Positions 1 to 5,093 are shown, counted from the first letter of the stretch. The stretch is DNA of 6,833 nt from Candidatus Omnitrophota bacterium (GCA_014728785.1 WJKZ01000186.1:1-6833), one strand, 5' to 3'. The notes: generated by a model not told the origin, from the sequence alone. Program-made: numbers and translations.

Positions 1-686
1 ATCAAATATTTTATTTTTATTTTTTCTTTTTCCCGGAAGAGGCTTTTGTTTTTTTCATAAAACTCTCTGGCTTTGTCAAGCGTAACCTCTGCATTTATCC
101 TGAATTTTTTATAAGGTATAAAAATATAAGAAATTTTTGCTGTCTGATTCTGTTGGTTATATAAATCTCTCAGTTCTTCCTGGCTAACGTCACTGTCTAC
201 ATAGCGCTCAAACAGTTTTCTTATTCTGATAAACCTCCTTATATTTTCTTCAAATGCCCTGGGGGTCAATCCCAGGTTATATTTTTGAGAAATATTTTTT
301 ATGAAAGCCTCATAACGATTTTGGTCAAATTTGCTTTTAAAAGAGAAGTTTTTTATTATATAATCAGCGAGCTTTGCATCGCTGACCCTTATATCTTCTT
401 TATCGGCTTTCCATAACAAGACTATTAATTCAAACGCCGTCCTTTCGATATCGTTATAGGTAATATTTGCCTCGGGAGAAGCATTAAGAAGGAGGAATAG
501 ACGGGCCATATTAAGATACTCTCTGAATTCCGGAGTCGTTATCTGTTCCCCTTCGATAGAAGCAATCGCAGACTGTTTTCGGTTCTTCAAAGACGATGTT
601 CCCCAGAGGACAAAAGCCGGTACTATTACGATAATCAGTATCCAGAGGACTATTTTTATATGGTGGCTGCGTAACTTTAAAAACAT
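1..686 (-). CDS. SurA/PpiD-like membrane-anchored peptidyl-prolyl isomerase/chaperone, N-terminal part (gene runs off the left edge)
   Basis: The minus strand is open from an ATG at 686 to the window edge, giving 228 residues plus two bases. A short basic N-terminus (residues 1-11) is followed by one hydrophobic helix (about 10-28, ending PAFVLWGTSS). A segment of the type AIASIEGEQITTPEF (about 40-54) then matches the start of the SurA N-terminal chaperone domain (pattern V/I-x-G-x-I-x-x-x-E-F). The rest is helical and charged, as in SurA_N/PpiD proteins. In this family the helix anchors the protein in the inner membrane and the periplasmic part helps fold outer-membrane or secreted proteins. 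The parvulin isomerase domain, if present, lies outside the window. An in-frame TAA at 698-696 excludes a longer N-terminus, so ATG 686 is the start. No Shine-Dalgarno sequence precedes it. The family call is secure; PpiD versus a SurA-like paralogue is not resolved. Confidence 0.82.
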   Translation of the reverse strand, partial: MFLKLRSHHIKIVLWILIIVIVPAFVLWGTSSLKNRKQSAIASIEGEQITTPEFREYLNMARLFLLLNASPEANITYNDIERTAFELIVLLWKADKEDIRVSDAKLADYIIKNFSFKSKFDQNRYEAFIKNISQKYNLGLTPRAFEENIRRFIRIRKLFERYVDSDVSQEELRDLYNQQNQTAKISYIFIPYKKFRINAEVTLDKAREFYEKNKSLFREKEKIKIKYL

Positions 687-692
687 AGGTTT

Positions 693-720
693 ATATTAAC
701 TTTTAAACAAAAAAAATCAA
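693..720 (-). promoter_or_regulatory. possible sigma70-type promoter for the chaperone gene, giving a leaderless or near-leaderless transcript
   Basis: On the minus strand TTGATT (720-715) and TAATAT (698-693) are separated by 16 bases. The expected transcription start, about 7 bases past the -10, falls on the A of the ATG at 686. This fits the lack of a Shine-Dalgarno sequence, but the region is AT-rich and chance matches are easy. The same bases can form a weak hairpin (714-720 with 728-734) followed by a T-run on the minus strand, so a weak terminator is an alternative reading. Confidence 0.3.
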
Positions 721-837
721 GTCTTTTTTGATTTGACCTGGTGGTTTTAAGAAGGCGTGCGGGGGGGAAGATGTTTGTAAGCCGAGGAGTTCTGGCGGAA
801 TAATCGAGAATTCCCGCCTTAATGAGCGCGGTGAGGC

Positions 838-859
838 AGGTGCAGGCCGGCGGGAATCG
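838..859 (-). repeat. degenerate copy of the tmRNA 3' end (attachment-site-like)
   Basis: GGCGGGAATCG at 849-859 is identical to 988-998, the T-arm of tmRNA. The flanking 838-848 matches 978-987 at seven of ten positions once a single base gap is allowed. The copy therefore spans T-loop to CCA end, the stretch that integrases commonly use as an attachment site in tmRNA and tRNA genes. It lies about 140 bases from the true end, in the same orientation. No integrase gene is visible, and the match is short, so chance remains possible. Confidence 0.3.
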
Positions 860-977
860 TCAATATTCTCCGTATACGCGGAGTTTCTCCGAAGAAGCTA
901 AATTGTGCGATAATGTATTAGGTTTTCTGGTTACGATGAGCTTTTGCTGGAAAGATGAAGTCTTGTAGGTATAGAAA

Positions 978-1415
978 TGGTGGAGGTGGCGGGAATCGAA
1001 CCCGCGTCCTCAAAGTTTCGGTAAAAAGCTACTACATGCTTAGCCTTTTTTTTATTCTTTTTTCCGGAAACTCCAAAAGGCAGGATTTTCCGGAAAGCAG
1101 CTTTGAATGGACTTCGGAATAAACCCTCAAAGCAAAAAGCCTATTCCTAGCCCCGTAACCGAACCCTTTTACTTCCCGGGGCATAAAGTAAAAGAGCCTT
1201 ACAATAGTCCTGCTGAACCTACAGGCCTATTAGTTGACTCCAGCCATAGCCGGAGTACCAACAAAAATAGGAGCTGCTGTAGGTGCAACTGCAGGTGTAA
1301 GAGTTGCAACTGTAGGTGTTGCCTTTGTTTTTTGTAAACCTCTTTAACGCAATGGGTTTACCCTTACGGCATGCAACCTTTTGCCTAAGTTTTGAGTCGA
1401 GTCCCTTTCACCCCC
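978..1415 (-). ncRNA. ssrA: transfer-messenger RNA (tmRNA)
   Basis: tmRNA rescues stalled ribosomes by acting first as alanyl-tRNA and then as a short mRNA that appends a degradation tag. The 5' end GGGGGTG (1415-1409) pairs with CACCTCC next to the 3' end, giving a 7-bp acceptor stem with a G3-U70 wobble, the AlaRS identity element. The T-arm is GCGGG-TTCGATT-CCCGC, and CCA is encoded (980-978). PK1 is clear: CGTAA (1368-1364) with TTGCG (1352-1348), and GTAAACC (1361-1355) with GGTTTAC (1340-1334). A second pseudoknot pairs 1186-1194 with 1166-1174 and 1177-1182 with 1150-1155. Another pairs two copies of TTTCCGGAAA (1087-1096 and 1061-1070), with GCCTTTT (1081-1075) pairing to AAAAGGC (1049-1043). 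The gene, 438 bases, is longer than the usual 350-400, partly because of its long tag frame. The gene call is very secure. Confidence 0.97.
1227..1322 (-). other. tmRNA tag-peptide reading frame, 30 codons plus tandem stops TAA TAG
   Basis: The resume codon is placed at GCA (1322-1320), 11 bases (AAAAAACAAAG) after the 3' end of PK1, close to the spacing in E. coli tmRNA. The frame runs 30 codons to TAA (1232-1230) and TAG (1229-1227). It opens ATPTVATLTPAVA and closes GTPAMAGVN. Composition is 8 Ala, 6 Thr, 5 Pro, 4 Val, 2 Gly and one each of Leu, Ile, Phe, Met and Asn, with no charged residue. Most known tags are about 8-15 residues, contain charged residues and end in LAA or similar. The last codons lie within an 8-bp hairpin (1237-1256, loop TATG), matching the position of tmRNA helix 5. 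The frame is inferred from structure; a different resume codon would only change it to another long frame. Confidence 0.75.
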
Positions 1416-1438
1416 GCATTTTCAAAGATACCCTTATA

Positions 1439-1467
1439 TATATATCATATTTACACGCTTTCTTCAA
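1439..1467 (-). promoter_or_regulatory. sigma70-type promoter for tmRNA
   Basis: On the minus strand TTGAAG (1467-1462) and TATATA (1444-1439) are 17 bases apart. Transcription would start near 1431, leaving about 16 bases of leader before mature position 1415, to be removed by RNase P as is usual for tmRNA. An alternating TA run around 1436-1444 blurs the exact -10 hexamer. Confidence 0.6.
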
Positions 1468-1542
1468 GCCCACAGTTTATTTTCTTAACTGCCGAAAATA
1501 GTCTATTTTGTTAGCGGATTTTGCAACAGGAAGAGATATTTT

Positions 1543-1570
1543 TTGAAAAAACAGGAAGGTATGATAAAAT
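1543..1570 (+). promoter_or_regulatory. possible sigma70-type promoter for the small basic protein and thioredoxin
   Basis: TTGAAA (1543-1548) and TAAAAT (1565-1570) are 16 bases apart, with a predicted start near 1577 and a leader of about 38 bases containing the strong ribosome-binding site at 1603-1609. It lies back to back with the tmRNA promoter. The TTG at 1543 could also be read as an upstream in-frame start codon, but it has no ribosome-binding site. Confidence 0.45.
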
Positions 1571-1614
1571 CTTTAGTACAAAGAAAATCCTTAAAAAACA
1601 AAAAGGAGGGGTGG

Positions 1615-1926
1615 ATGACGAACAAAGAATCGTTCAGGGAAGTGATGGATAGATTGTGGCCGCGGACAAGGAAAGAGCTGGAAAAGGGAATGGAAAACGC
1701 AAAGACTATGCTTAACAAAGGGGAAAAGTACTTAAGAGACATCTCTGAGAGGGGAGCGGAGAAGACAAAAAGGATTTCTTTGATGGTACAAAGAGAGAAA
1801 GTTTATTACAATTTGGGAAAAACCGTCGCCGGAACACCCGCCAGCAAATGGCCATCTACCAAAAAAATCAAAGATTTGGTGAAAGAGGCAAAATCTCTGT
1901 CGAAGCAGATAAAAGCTATAAAATAA
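1615..1926 (+). CDS. small basic helical protein of unknown function (103 aa)
   Basis: I do not recognise the family. The start is set at ATG 1615 because AAGGAGG (1603-1609) sits at ideal spacing, whereas an upstream in-frame TTG at 1543 has none. The 103-residue product has about 27 Lys/Arg against 13 Asp/Glu, no cysteine and no hydrophobic segment, so it is probably cytosolic. Residues 5-65 look like a long amphipathic helix with many Glu-Lys pairs. A less charged break follows (about 64-82, NLGKTVAGTPASKWPS), then a second short Lys-rich helix to the end. Such a composition would suit a nucleic-acid-binding or structural coiled-coil protein, but that is inference. Thioredoxin starts 36 bases downstream on the same strand, so the two may share a transcript. 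Confidence 0.72.
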   Translation: MTNKESFREVMDRLWPRTRKELEKGMENAKTMLNKGEKYLRDISERGAEKTKRISLMVQREKVYYNLGKTVAGTPASKWPSTKKIKDLVKEAKSLSKQIKAIK

Positions 1927-1962
1927 TCGCAAGGTTAAATTTAAACAGGAAGGGGGAAGATT

Positions 1963-2280
1963 ATGGAAATCAGCTTAACATCAAATAATTTCGACCAGGA
2001 AGTCATACAAAGCGACAAACCTGTACTAATTGATTTCTGGGCACCCTGGTGCGGGCCGTGTAAGATAGTAGCTCCCGTAATCGAGGAGGTGGCAAGAAAT
2101 TACGCCGACCGCCTGAAAGTCTGCAAACTCAATGTAGATGAAGCTCCCGAAATTGCCACTCGCTATTCGATAATGAGCATACCTACTTTAATGGTTTTTA
2201 AAGAAGGTAAGGTCATGGAGACTAAAATCGGGGCAATGGATAAAAACGGGCTGGAGAGATTAATACAACCCTATATGTAG
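1963..2280 (+). CDS. trxA: thioredoxin
   Basis: This is a cytosolic disulfide reductase that keeps protein thiols reduced and is recycled by thioredoxin reductase (not in this window). The 105-residue length is typical. The active site WCGPCK has the redox cysteines at 30 and 33. Asp24, the buried acid near the active site, is present in VLIDFWAPW, and the cis-proline is Pro74 in SIPTLMVF. One extra cysteine is at 54. The strand-helix order is complete, with no signal peptide or membrane segment, so this is a soluble thioredoxin rather than an exported relative. The ATG at 1963 follows a purine-rich site AGGAAGGGGG at 1947-1956. The gene follows the small basic protein by 36 bases and probably shares its promoter. 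No convincing terminator follows it. Confidence 0.95.
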   Translation: MEISLTSNNFDQEVIQSDKPVLIDFWAPWCGPCKIVAPVIEEVARNYADRLKVCKLNVDEAPEIATRYSIMSIPTLMVFKEGKVMETKIGAMDKNGLERLIQPYM

Positions 2281-2366
2281 GAATATACCCTAAACTACAC
2301 CAGTAATCCTACCTTATTAAGATCTTTTTTTGGCCACAGAGACCGTTGTTTTGCTTATAAAAAAGC

Positions 2367-2395
2367 TTGATATGCTACTTATAAATTGTTATAAT
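2367..2395 (+). promoter_or_regulatory. strong sigma70-type promoter for the tRNA genes
   Basis: TTGATA (2367-2372) and TATAAT (2390-2395) are separated by exactly 17 bases, which is near-consensus. The predicted start near 2402 lies about 8 bases before the first tRNA. It is the only good promoter visible in the 129 bases after thioredoxin and the only obvious one upstream of the zinc-ribbon-to-metK gene string. Confidence 0.8.
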
Positions 2396-2409
2396 CTACT
2401 ATAATTTTA

Positions 2410-2483
2410 GGGCCCGTAGCTCAGTCGGTTAGAGCAGTTGACTCATAATCAATTGGTCCGGGGTTCGAGTCCCTGCGGGCCCA
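2410..2483 (+). tRNA. tRNA with anticodon CAT, probably tRNA-Ile2 (lysidine type), otherwise elongator tRNA-Met
   Basis: A full cloverleaf is present: perfect acceptor stem GGGCCCG/CGGGCCC, D-arm GCTC/GAGC, anticodon stem GTTGA/TCAAT with loop CTCATAA, and T-arm CGGGG/CCCTG with loop TTCGAGT. The discriminator base is A at 2483, and CCA is not encoded (TTT follows). A G1-C72 pair argues against initiator tRNA-fMet. The combination GACTCATAATC followed by TTGGTC closely resembles E. coli tRNA-Ile2, where C34 becomes lysidine by TilS and reads AUA. Elongator Met cannot be excluded by eye. Confidence 0.93.
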
Positions 2484-2519
2484 TTTTCAATATGTAACCG
2501 GTTTTTTTAATTGTTAAGT

Positions 2520-2536
2520 GGCTCTCCTGGGGCCAT
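2520..2536 (+). other. hairpin in the spacer between the two tRNAs
   Basis: TGGCTC (2520-2525) can pair with GGGCCA (2531-2536) through one G-U pair around a 5-base loop, ending two bases before tRNA-Val. There is no T-run after it, so it is not a terminator. A role in tRNA precursor processing is possible but unproven. Confidence 0.35.
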
Positions 2537-2538
2537 TA

Positions 2539-2612
2539 GGGCACATAGCTCAGTTGGTTAGAGCGCTACGCTCACATCGTAGAGGTCGCCCGTTCAAATC
2601 GGGCTGTGCCCA
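2539..2612 (+). tRNA. tRNA-Val (anticodon CAC)
   Basis: The cloverleaf is complete: acceptor GGGCACA/TGTGCCC, D-arm GCTC/GAGC, anticodon stem CTACG/CGTAG with loop CTCACAT, and T-arm GCCCG/CGGGC with loop TTCAAAT. The anticodon CAC (2573-2575) reads GUG. The discriminator is A at 2612, and CCA is not encoded. It lies 55 bases after the first tRNA and most likely shares its promoter at 2367-2395. Confidence 0.96.
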
Positions 2613-2662
2613 TTTAGCTCCCTGTTAAACTGAAGTTTTATTTTCCGGCGGTAGAGAATTTT

Positions 2663-3388
2663 ATGAACCTGAAAGACGAAATAGCAAAATTAGTTAATCT
2701 GCAAGAGATAGATTCCCGCATATATGAACTATCTGAAGAAAAAGACAGGAAACTGCCCGGTGAACTTTCGGAACTGAAAGATTCCTTTGAGCATAAAAAG
2801 AAAGAACTTTCTTCTGCCGAGGAAAGGCTTAAAGATTTACAATTACAAAGAAAAAATAAGGAACTGGACTTAAACTCAAAAGAAGAAAACATGCGAAAAG
2901 CCCAGGGACAGCTATATCAGTTAAAAACCAACAAGGAATACCAGGCGAAATTAAATGAAATAACATCTTCTAAGGCAGACATTTCTCTTGTGGAGGAGGA
3001 ATTGCTCAGGATAATGGAAGATATCGAATCCGAAAAAGGGAAGGTGGAGGAAGAAAAAAAACTTTCCCGGGAAGAAGAAAAAAAATACAATTCGCAGGAA
3101 AAAACGGTTAAAGATAAAATCAGGGAGATTGAGGCACAAATAAACGATTTAAAAAGCAAGCGCAAAAGGTGTGCCGAAGAAGTTGATGCTCAAATCCTAA
3201 CTAAATACGAAAAACTGATCAAAAGCCGGGGGGGACTTGCAATTGTCCCGGTAAAAAACAATAATTGCGGTGCCTGCTATATGAACGTGAATCACCAGAA
3301 AGTTAACGAGATAAAAATGTATGGAAAACTGGTTTTATGTGAAAGCTGCGTCCGCATACTGTATATACCCGAAGACTTGGAATTATGA
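2663..3388 (+). CDS. coiled-coil protein with C-terminal C4 zinc ribbon (COG1579/DUF164 family)
   Basis: The 241-residue product is a long charged coiled coil (about 1-185) forming an antiparallel hairpin, with the conserved tip LKTNKEYQAKLNEI at about 87-100. It ends in a zinc ribbon with Cys202-x2-Cys205 (NNCGACYM) and Cys226-x2-Cys229 (LCESC). The GLAIVPV and VNEIK stretches around the ribbon are typical of COG1579. The molecular role of the family is poorly defined; the architecture suggests a protein- or RNA-contacting scaffold. ATG 2663 starts directly at the conserved N-terminus, though only a weak purine run (GGTAGAGA) precedes it. It begins 50 bases after tRNA-Val with no promoter or terminator visible between, and its stop overlaps the start of the RNase H gene by 4 bases. 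COG1579 next to an RNase H gene recurs in bacteria, which supports a linked role. Confidence 0.9.
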   Translation: MNLKDEIAKLVNLQEIDSRIYELSEEKDRKLPGELSELKDSFEHKKKELSSAEERLKDLQLQRKNKELDLNSKEENMRKAQGQLYQLKTNKEYQAKLNEITSSKADISLVEEELLRIMEDIESEKGKVEEEKKLSREEEKKYNSQEKTVKDKIREIEAQINDLKSKRKRCAEEVDAQILTKYEKLIKSRGGLAIVPVKNNNCGACYMNVNHQKVNEIKMYGKLVLCESCVRILYIPEDLEL

Positions 3389-3780
3389 TTAAAATTTATA
3401 TTGATGGCTCCTCTATTGGCAATCCCGGCAAAGTCGGCATAGGTTACCTGATTTACAAAGATACCAAAATCCTGAAAAAAGAAGGTATTTATCTCGGCAT
3501 ACAATCTAATAACTTTGCCGAGTATATGGCCTTAATTTTTCCTTTAATCGAATTGCTGAATATGGGACATAAAGAGTGTGATGTTTTTACCGACAGCAAT
3601 CTGTTGTGCCAGCAGATAAAAGGCAATTTCAAAGTAAAAAATCAGAATATTTATCCGCTTTTTGTCTTAGCAAAAAGATTAATAGCCAAAATGGATAAAT
3701 TTGATATCTCCCATATTAACAGGGAAAATAATCGCGAAGCCGATAATCTGGCCAAATCTGCGGCCGGATTTCTGACATAA
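3385..3780 (+). CDS. rnhA: ribonuclease HI family protein (RVT_3/plant-type branch)
   Basis: RNase HI cuts the RNA strand of RNA-DNA hybrids, removing R-loops and primers. The four metal-binding acids are all present: Asp7 (YIDGSS), Glu46 (NNFAEYMAL), Asp70 (FTDSNLL) and Asp120 (NREADNLAK). GNPG follows the first motif, and QIKGNFKVKN and HINRENNREAD are typical of the bacterial/plant-type subgroup. At 131 residues it is shorter than E. coli RNase HI (155) and lacks its basic protrusion, as is usual in this branch. The start overlaps the stop of the zinc-ribbon gene (ATGA), implying translational coupling, with only GGA nearby as a ribosome-binding site. The catalytic family is secure; the choice of symbol is by family. 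Confidence 0.92.
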   Translation: MIKIYIDGSSIGNPGKVGIGYLIYKDTKILKKEGIYLGIQSNNFAEYMALIFPLIELLNMGHKECDVFTDSNLLCQQIKGNFKVKNQNIYPLFVLAKRLIAKMDKFDISHINRENNREADNLAKSAAGFLT

Positions 3781-3809
3781 TATGGCTTTGTTAATAAAAG
3801 GAGGTTATA

Positions 3810-4565
3810 ATGAGTGGTCATTCAAAATGGGCTAGTATCAAACATAAGAAAGGAGCAGCCGACGCAAAAAGAGGTCGTTTGTTCACCAAGTTGATCAAAG
3901 AAATTACGGTAGCGGCCAAAGAAGGCGGAGGAAATTCGGACACCAATCCCCGGCTTCGCACCGCCATCTCCAGGGCTAATGATGCAAACATGCCTAAGGA
4001 CAACATTGAAAAAGCAATAAAAAAAGGTACGGGTGAACTTCCGGGGGTAAGTTATGAAAGTTGTGTGTTTGAAGGTTACGGGCCGGGAGGAATAGCCATA
4101 ATAGTAGAAGCCCTCACCGACAATAAAAACAGGTCATCGGCGGAAATAAGAAATATATTTTCCAAGAAAGGGGGCAATATGGCGGGTGCAGGCAGTGTTG
4201 CCTGGATATTTACACCGAAAGGATATATTCTGATAGAAAAATCTCAAATTGAAGAAGATGAACTTTTTTCTCTGACCATAGACGCCGGCGCCGAAGATAT
4301 AAAGGTAGGAGATAAAAACTACGAAATATTCTGCGACCCTAAAGATCTGGAAAATATAAAAGCCAAAATTAAGGAGAAAGATATAAAATGGGAAACGGCT
4401 GAATTAACCCAAGTTCCTAATTCGACAATCAAAGCTACCGGAGCACAGGCTAAACAACTGCTTTCTCTGGTAGAAACTCTGGAAGAACACGACGATGTGC
4501 AGAAAGTTTATGCTAATTTTGATATTCCCGATGAAGTGCTGGAGGAAATTGCCCAGGAAATCTGA
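3810..4565 (+). CDS. yebC: YebC/PmpR family protein (TACO1-like translation factor)
   Basis: The 251-residue protein begins MSGHSKWASIKHKKGAADAK, the signature of YebC/TACO1. The N-terminal helical domain (1-75, containing RGRLFTKLIKEI and NMPKDNIEKAIKKG) and the two alpha/beta domains with YEGYGPGG-like (FEGYGPGGIAIIVEALTDN) and GAEDI motifs follow in order. Length is typical. Older annotation called this family transcriptional regulators; later work on bacterial YebC and mitochondrial TACO1 supports a role in relieving ribosome stalling at proline-rich sequences. AAAGGAGG (3797-3804) gives it one of the strongest ribosome-binding sites in the gene string. It lies 29 bases after the RNase H gene and 15 before ruvC; yebC-ruvC adjacency is widely conserved, for example in E. 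coli. Confidence 0.97.
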   Translation: MSGHSKWASIKHKKGAADAKRGRLFTKLIKEITVAAKEGGGNSDTNPRLRTAISRANDANMPKDNIEKAIKKGTGELPGVSYESCVFEGYGPGGIAIIVEALTDNKNRSSAEIRNIFSKKGGNMAGAGSVAWIFTPKGYILIEKSQIEEDELFSLTIDAGAEDIKVGDKNYEIFCDPKDLENIKAKIKEKDIKWETAELTQVPNSTIKATGAQAKQLLSLVETLEEHDDVQKVYANFDIPDEVLEEIAQEI

Positions 4566-4580
4566 TAACATTCCGTTAAG

Positions 4581-5075
4581 ATGAGAGTCTTTGGTATTGA
4601 TGTTGGTATAAGGGTTTGCGGTTATGTTATATGCGATATACATAATTTAGATGTCAGGTTAATTAAGGAAGGTGAAATAAAACCGAACCCAAAAAAACAT
4701 CTTCCGGAAAAATTAAGCAACATTTATGAGGTTTCAAAAAAAGAGATATTAGAACACCAACCTAAAGCAATCATTACGGAAACTCTTTATTCACACCACC
4801 GGCACCCGACAACTCTAAAAATTCTGGCACAGGTACGGGGCGTGGTAGCTCTTCTGGCATACCAGGAAAAACTTAATTTTTTCGAATTTTCGACAACTAA
4901 AGCCCGTAAATCTTTCCTGGGAAAGGGGAATGCTGACGCACTCCAGACGAAAAAAGTGGCTGAAAATATTACGGGTAAAAAATTTAAGTCGGTGCATACC
5001 GCCGATGCTTTTTCTCTGGTAGTCGCATTTTCGCATGCACGTAAAGTTAAAGACCTGTTCGGGGCTTACAAATAG
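4581..5075 (+). CDS. ruvC: Holliday-junction endonuclease RuvC (divergent)
   Basis: RuvC is a dimeric nuclease that resolves Holliday junctions together with RuvAB. The fold signature is present: Asp7 in FGIDVG, Glu67 in IITETL, the LAQVRGVV helix (83-90), FLGKGNADALQTKKV (about 112-126), and the final metal site His139-x2-Asp142 in VHTADAFSL. Histidine in place of the E. coli Asp138 is known from Thermus RuvC and should be functional. Oddities are GIDVG where most have GIDPG, and HHRHPTTLK in place of the usual FF-x-x-N segment after Glu67, which contacts the junction. Length (164) is normal. No clear Shine-Dalgarno precedes ATG 4581, so translation is probably coupled to yebC 15 bases upstream. 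Confidence 0.9.
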   Translation: MRVFGIDVGIRVCGYVICDIHNLDVRLIKEGEIKPNPKKHLPEKLSNIYEVSKKEILEHQPKAIITETLYSHHRHPTTLKILAQVRGVVALLAYQEKLNFFEFSTTKARKSFLGKGNADALQTKKVAENITGKKFKSVHTADAFSLVVAFSHARKVKDLFGAYK

Positions 5076-5093
5076 TTTCAGGGTCAGCCAAAG

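Larger units (their letters stand above)
687..977. other. non-coding spacer between tmRNA and the chaperone gene, rich in inverted repeats
   Basis: No convincing reading frame is present on either strand. The middle (about 760-860) is visibly more GC-rich than its surroundings. ATTCCCGCC at 810-818 can pair perfectly with GGCGGGAAT at 849-857, or imperfectly (one bulge) with GGCGGAAT at 794-801. A second set has CTCCG at 868-872, CGGAG at 879-883 and CTCCG at 887-891, again with one arm shared by two possible partners. On the minus strand this lies downstream of tmRNA and upstream of the chaperone gene, so it could be a tmRNA 3' trailer, an mRNA leader, or a mobile-element scar. No clear intrinsic terminator follows tmRNA directly. 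Confidence 0.5.

Noticed and set aside
1061..1096. Two TTTCCGGAAA palindromes as a transcription-factor operator
   Set aside because: They pair with each other inside tmRNA and, with GCCTTTT/AAAAGGC, form one of its pseudoknots, which explains them fully.
1147..1194. Inverted repeats resembling a terminator or mobile-element ends
   Set aside because: They form the interleaved stems of a tmRNA pseudoknot (CTTTTACTT/AAGTAAAAG and GCCCCG/CGGGGC).
1107..1337. Plus-strand open frame with a cysteine-rich C-terminus
   Set aside because: It is the antisense of tmRNA. The cysteine run comes from reading the Ala/Thr/Pro/Val tag codons backwards; there is no ribosome-binding site.
1316..1501. Plus-strand 61-codon open frame
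   Set aside because: It covers the tmRNA 5' part and its promoter on the opposite strand, with no ribosome-binding site and no recognisable protein features.
2318..2330. Possible terminator after thioredoxin (TTAAGATCTTTTTTT)
   Set aside because: AAGATCTT is a short palindrome with no room for a loop, so it is not a convincing intrinsic terminator despite the T-run.
2496..2508. ACCGGT followed by a T-run between the two tRNAs as a terminator
   Set aside because: The palindrome has no loop and only six bases; a tandem tRNA transcript is more likely.
2638..3165. Serine/phenylalanine-rich minus-strand open frames
   Set aside because: They are antisense shadows of the Lys/Glu-rich coiled-coil gene; such composition is the expected complement.
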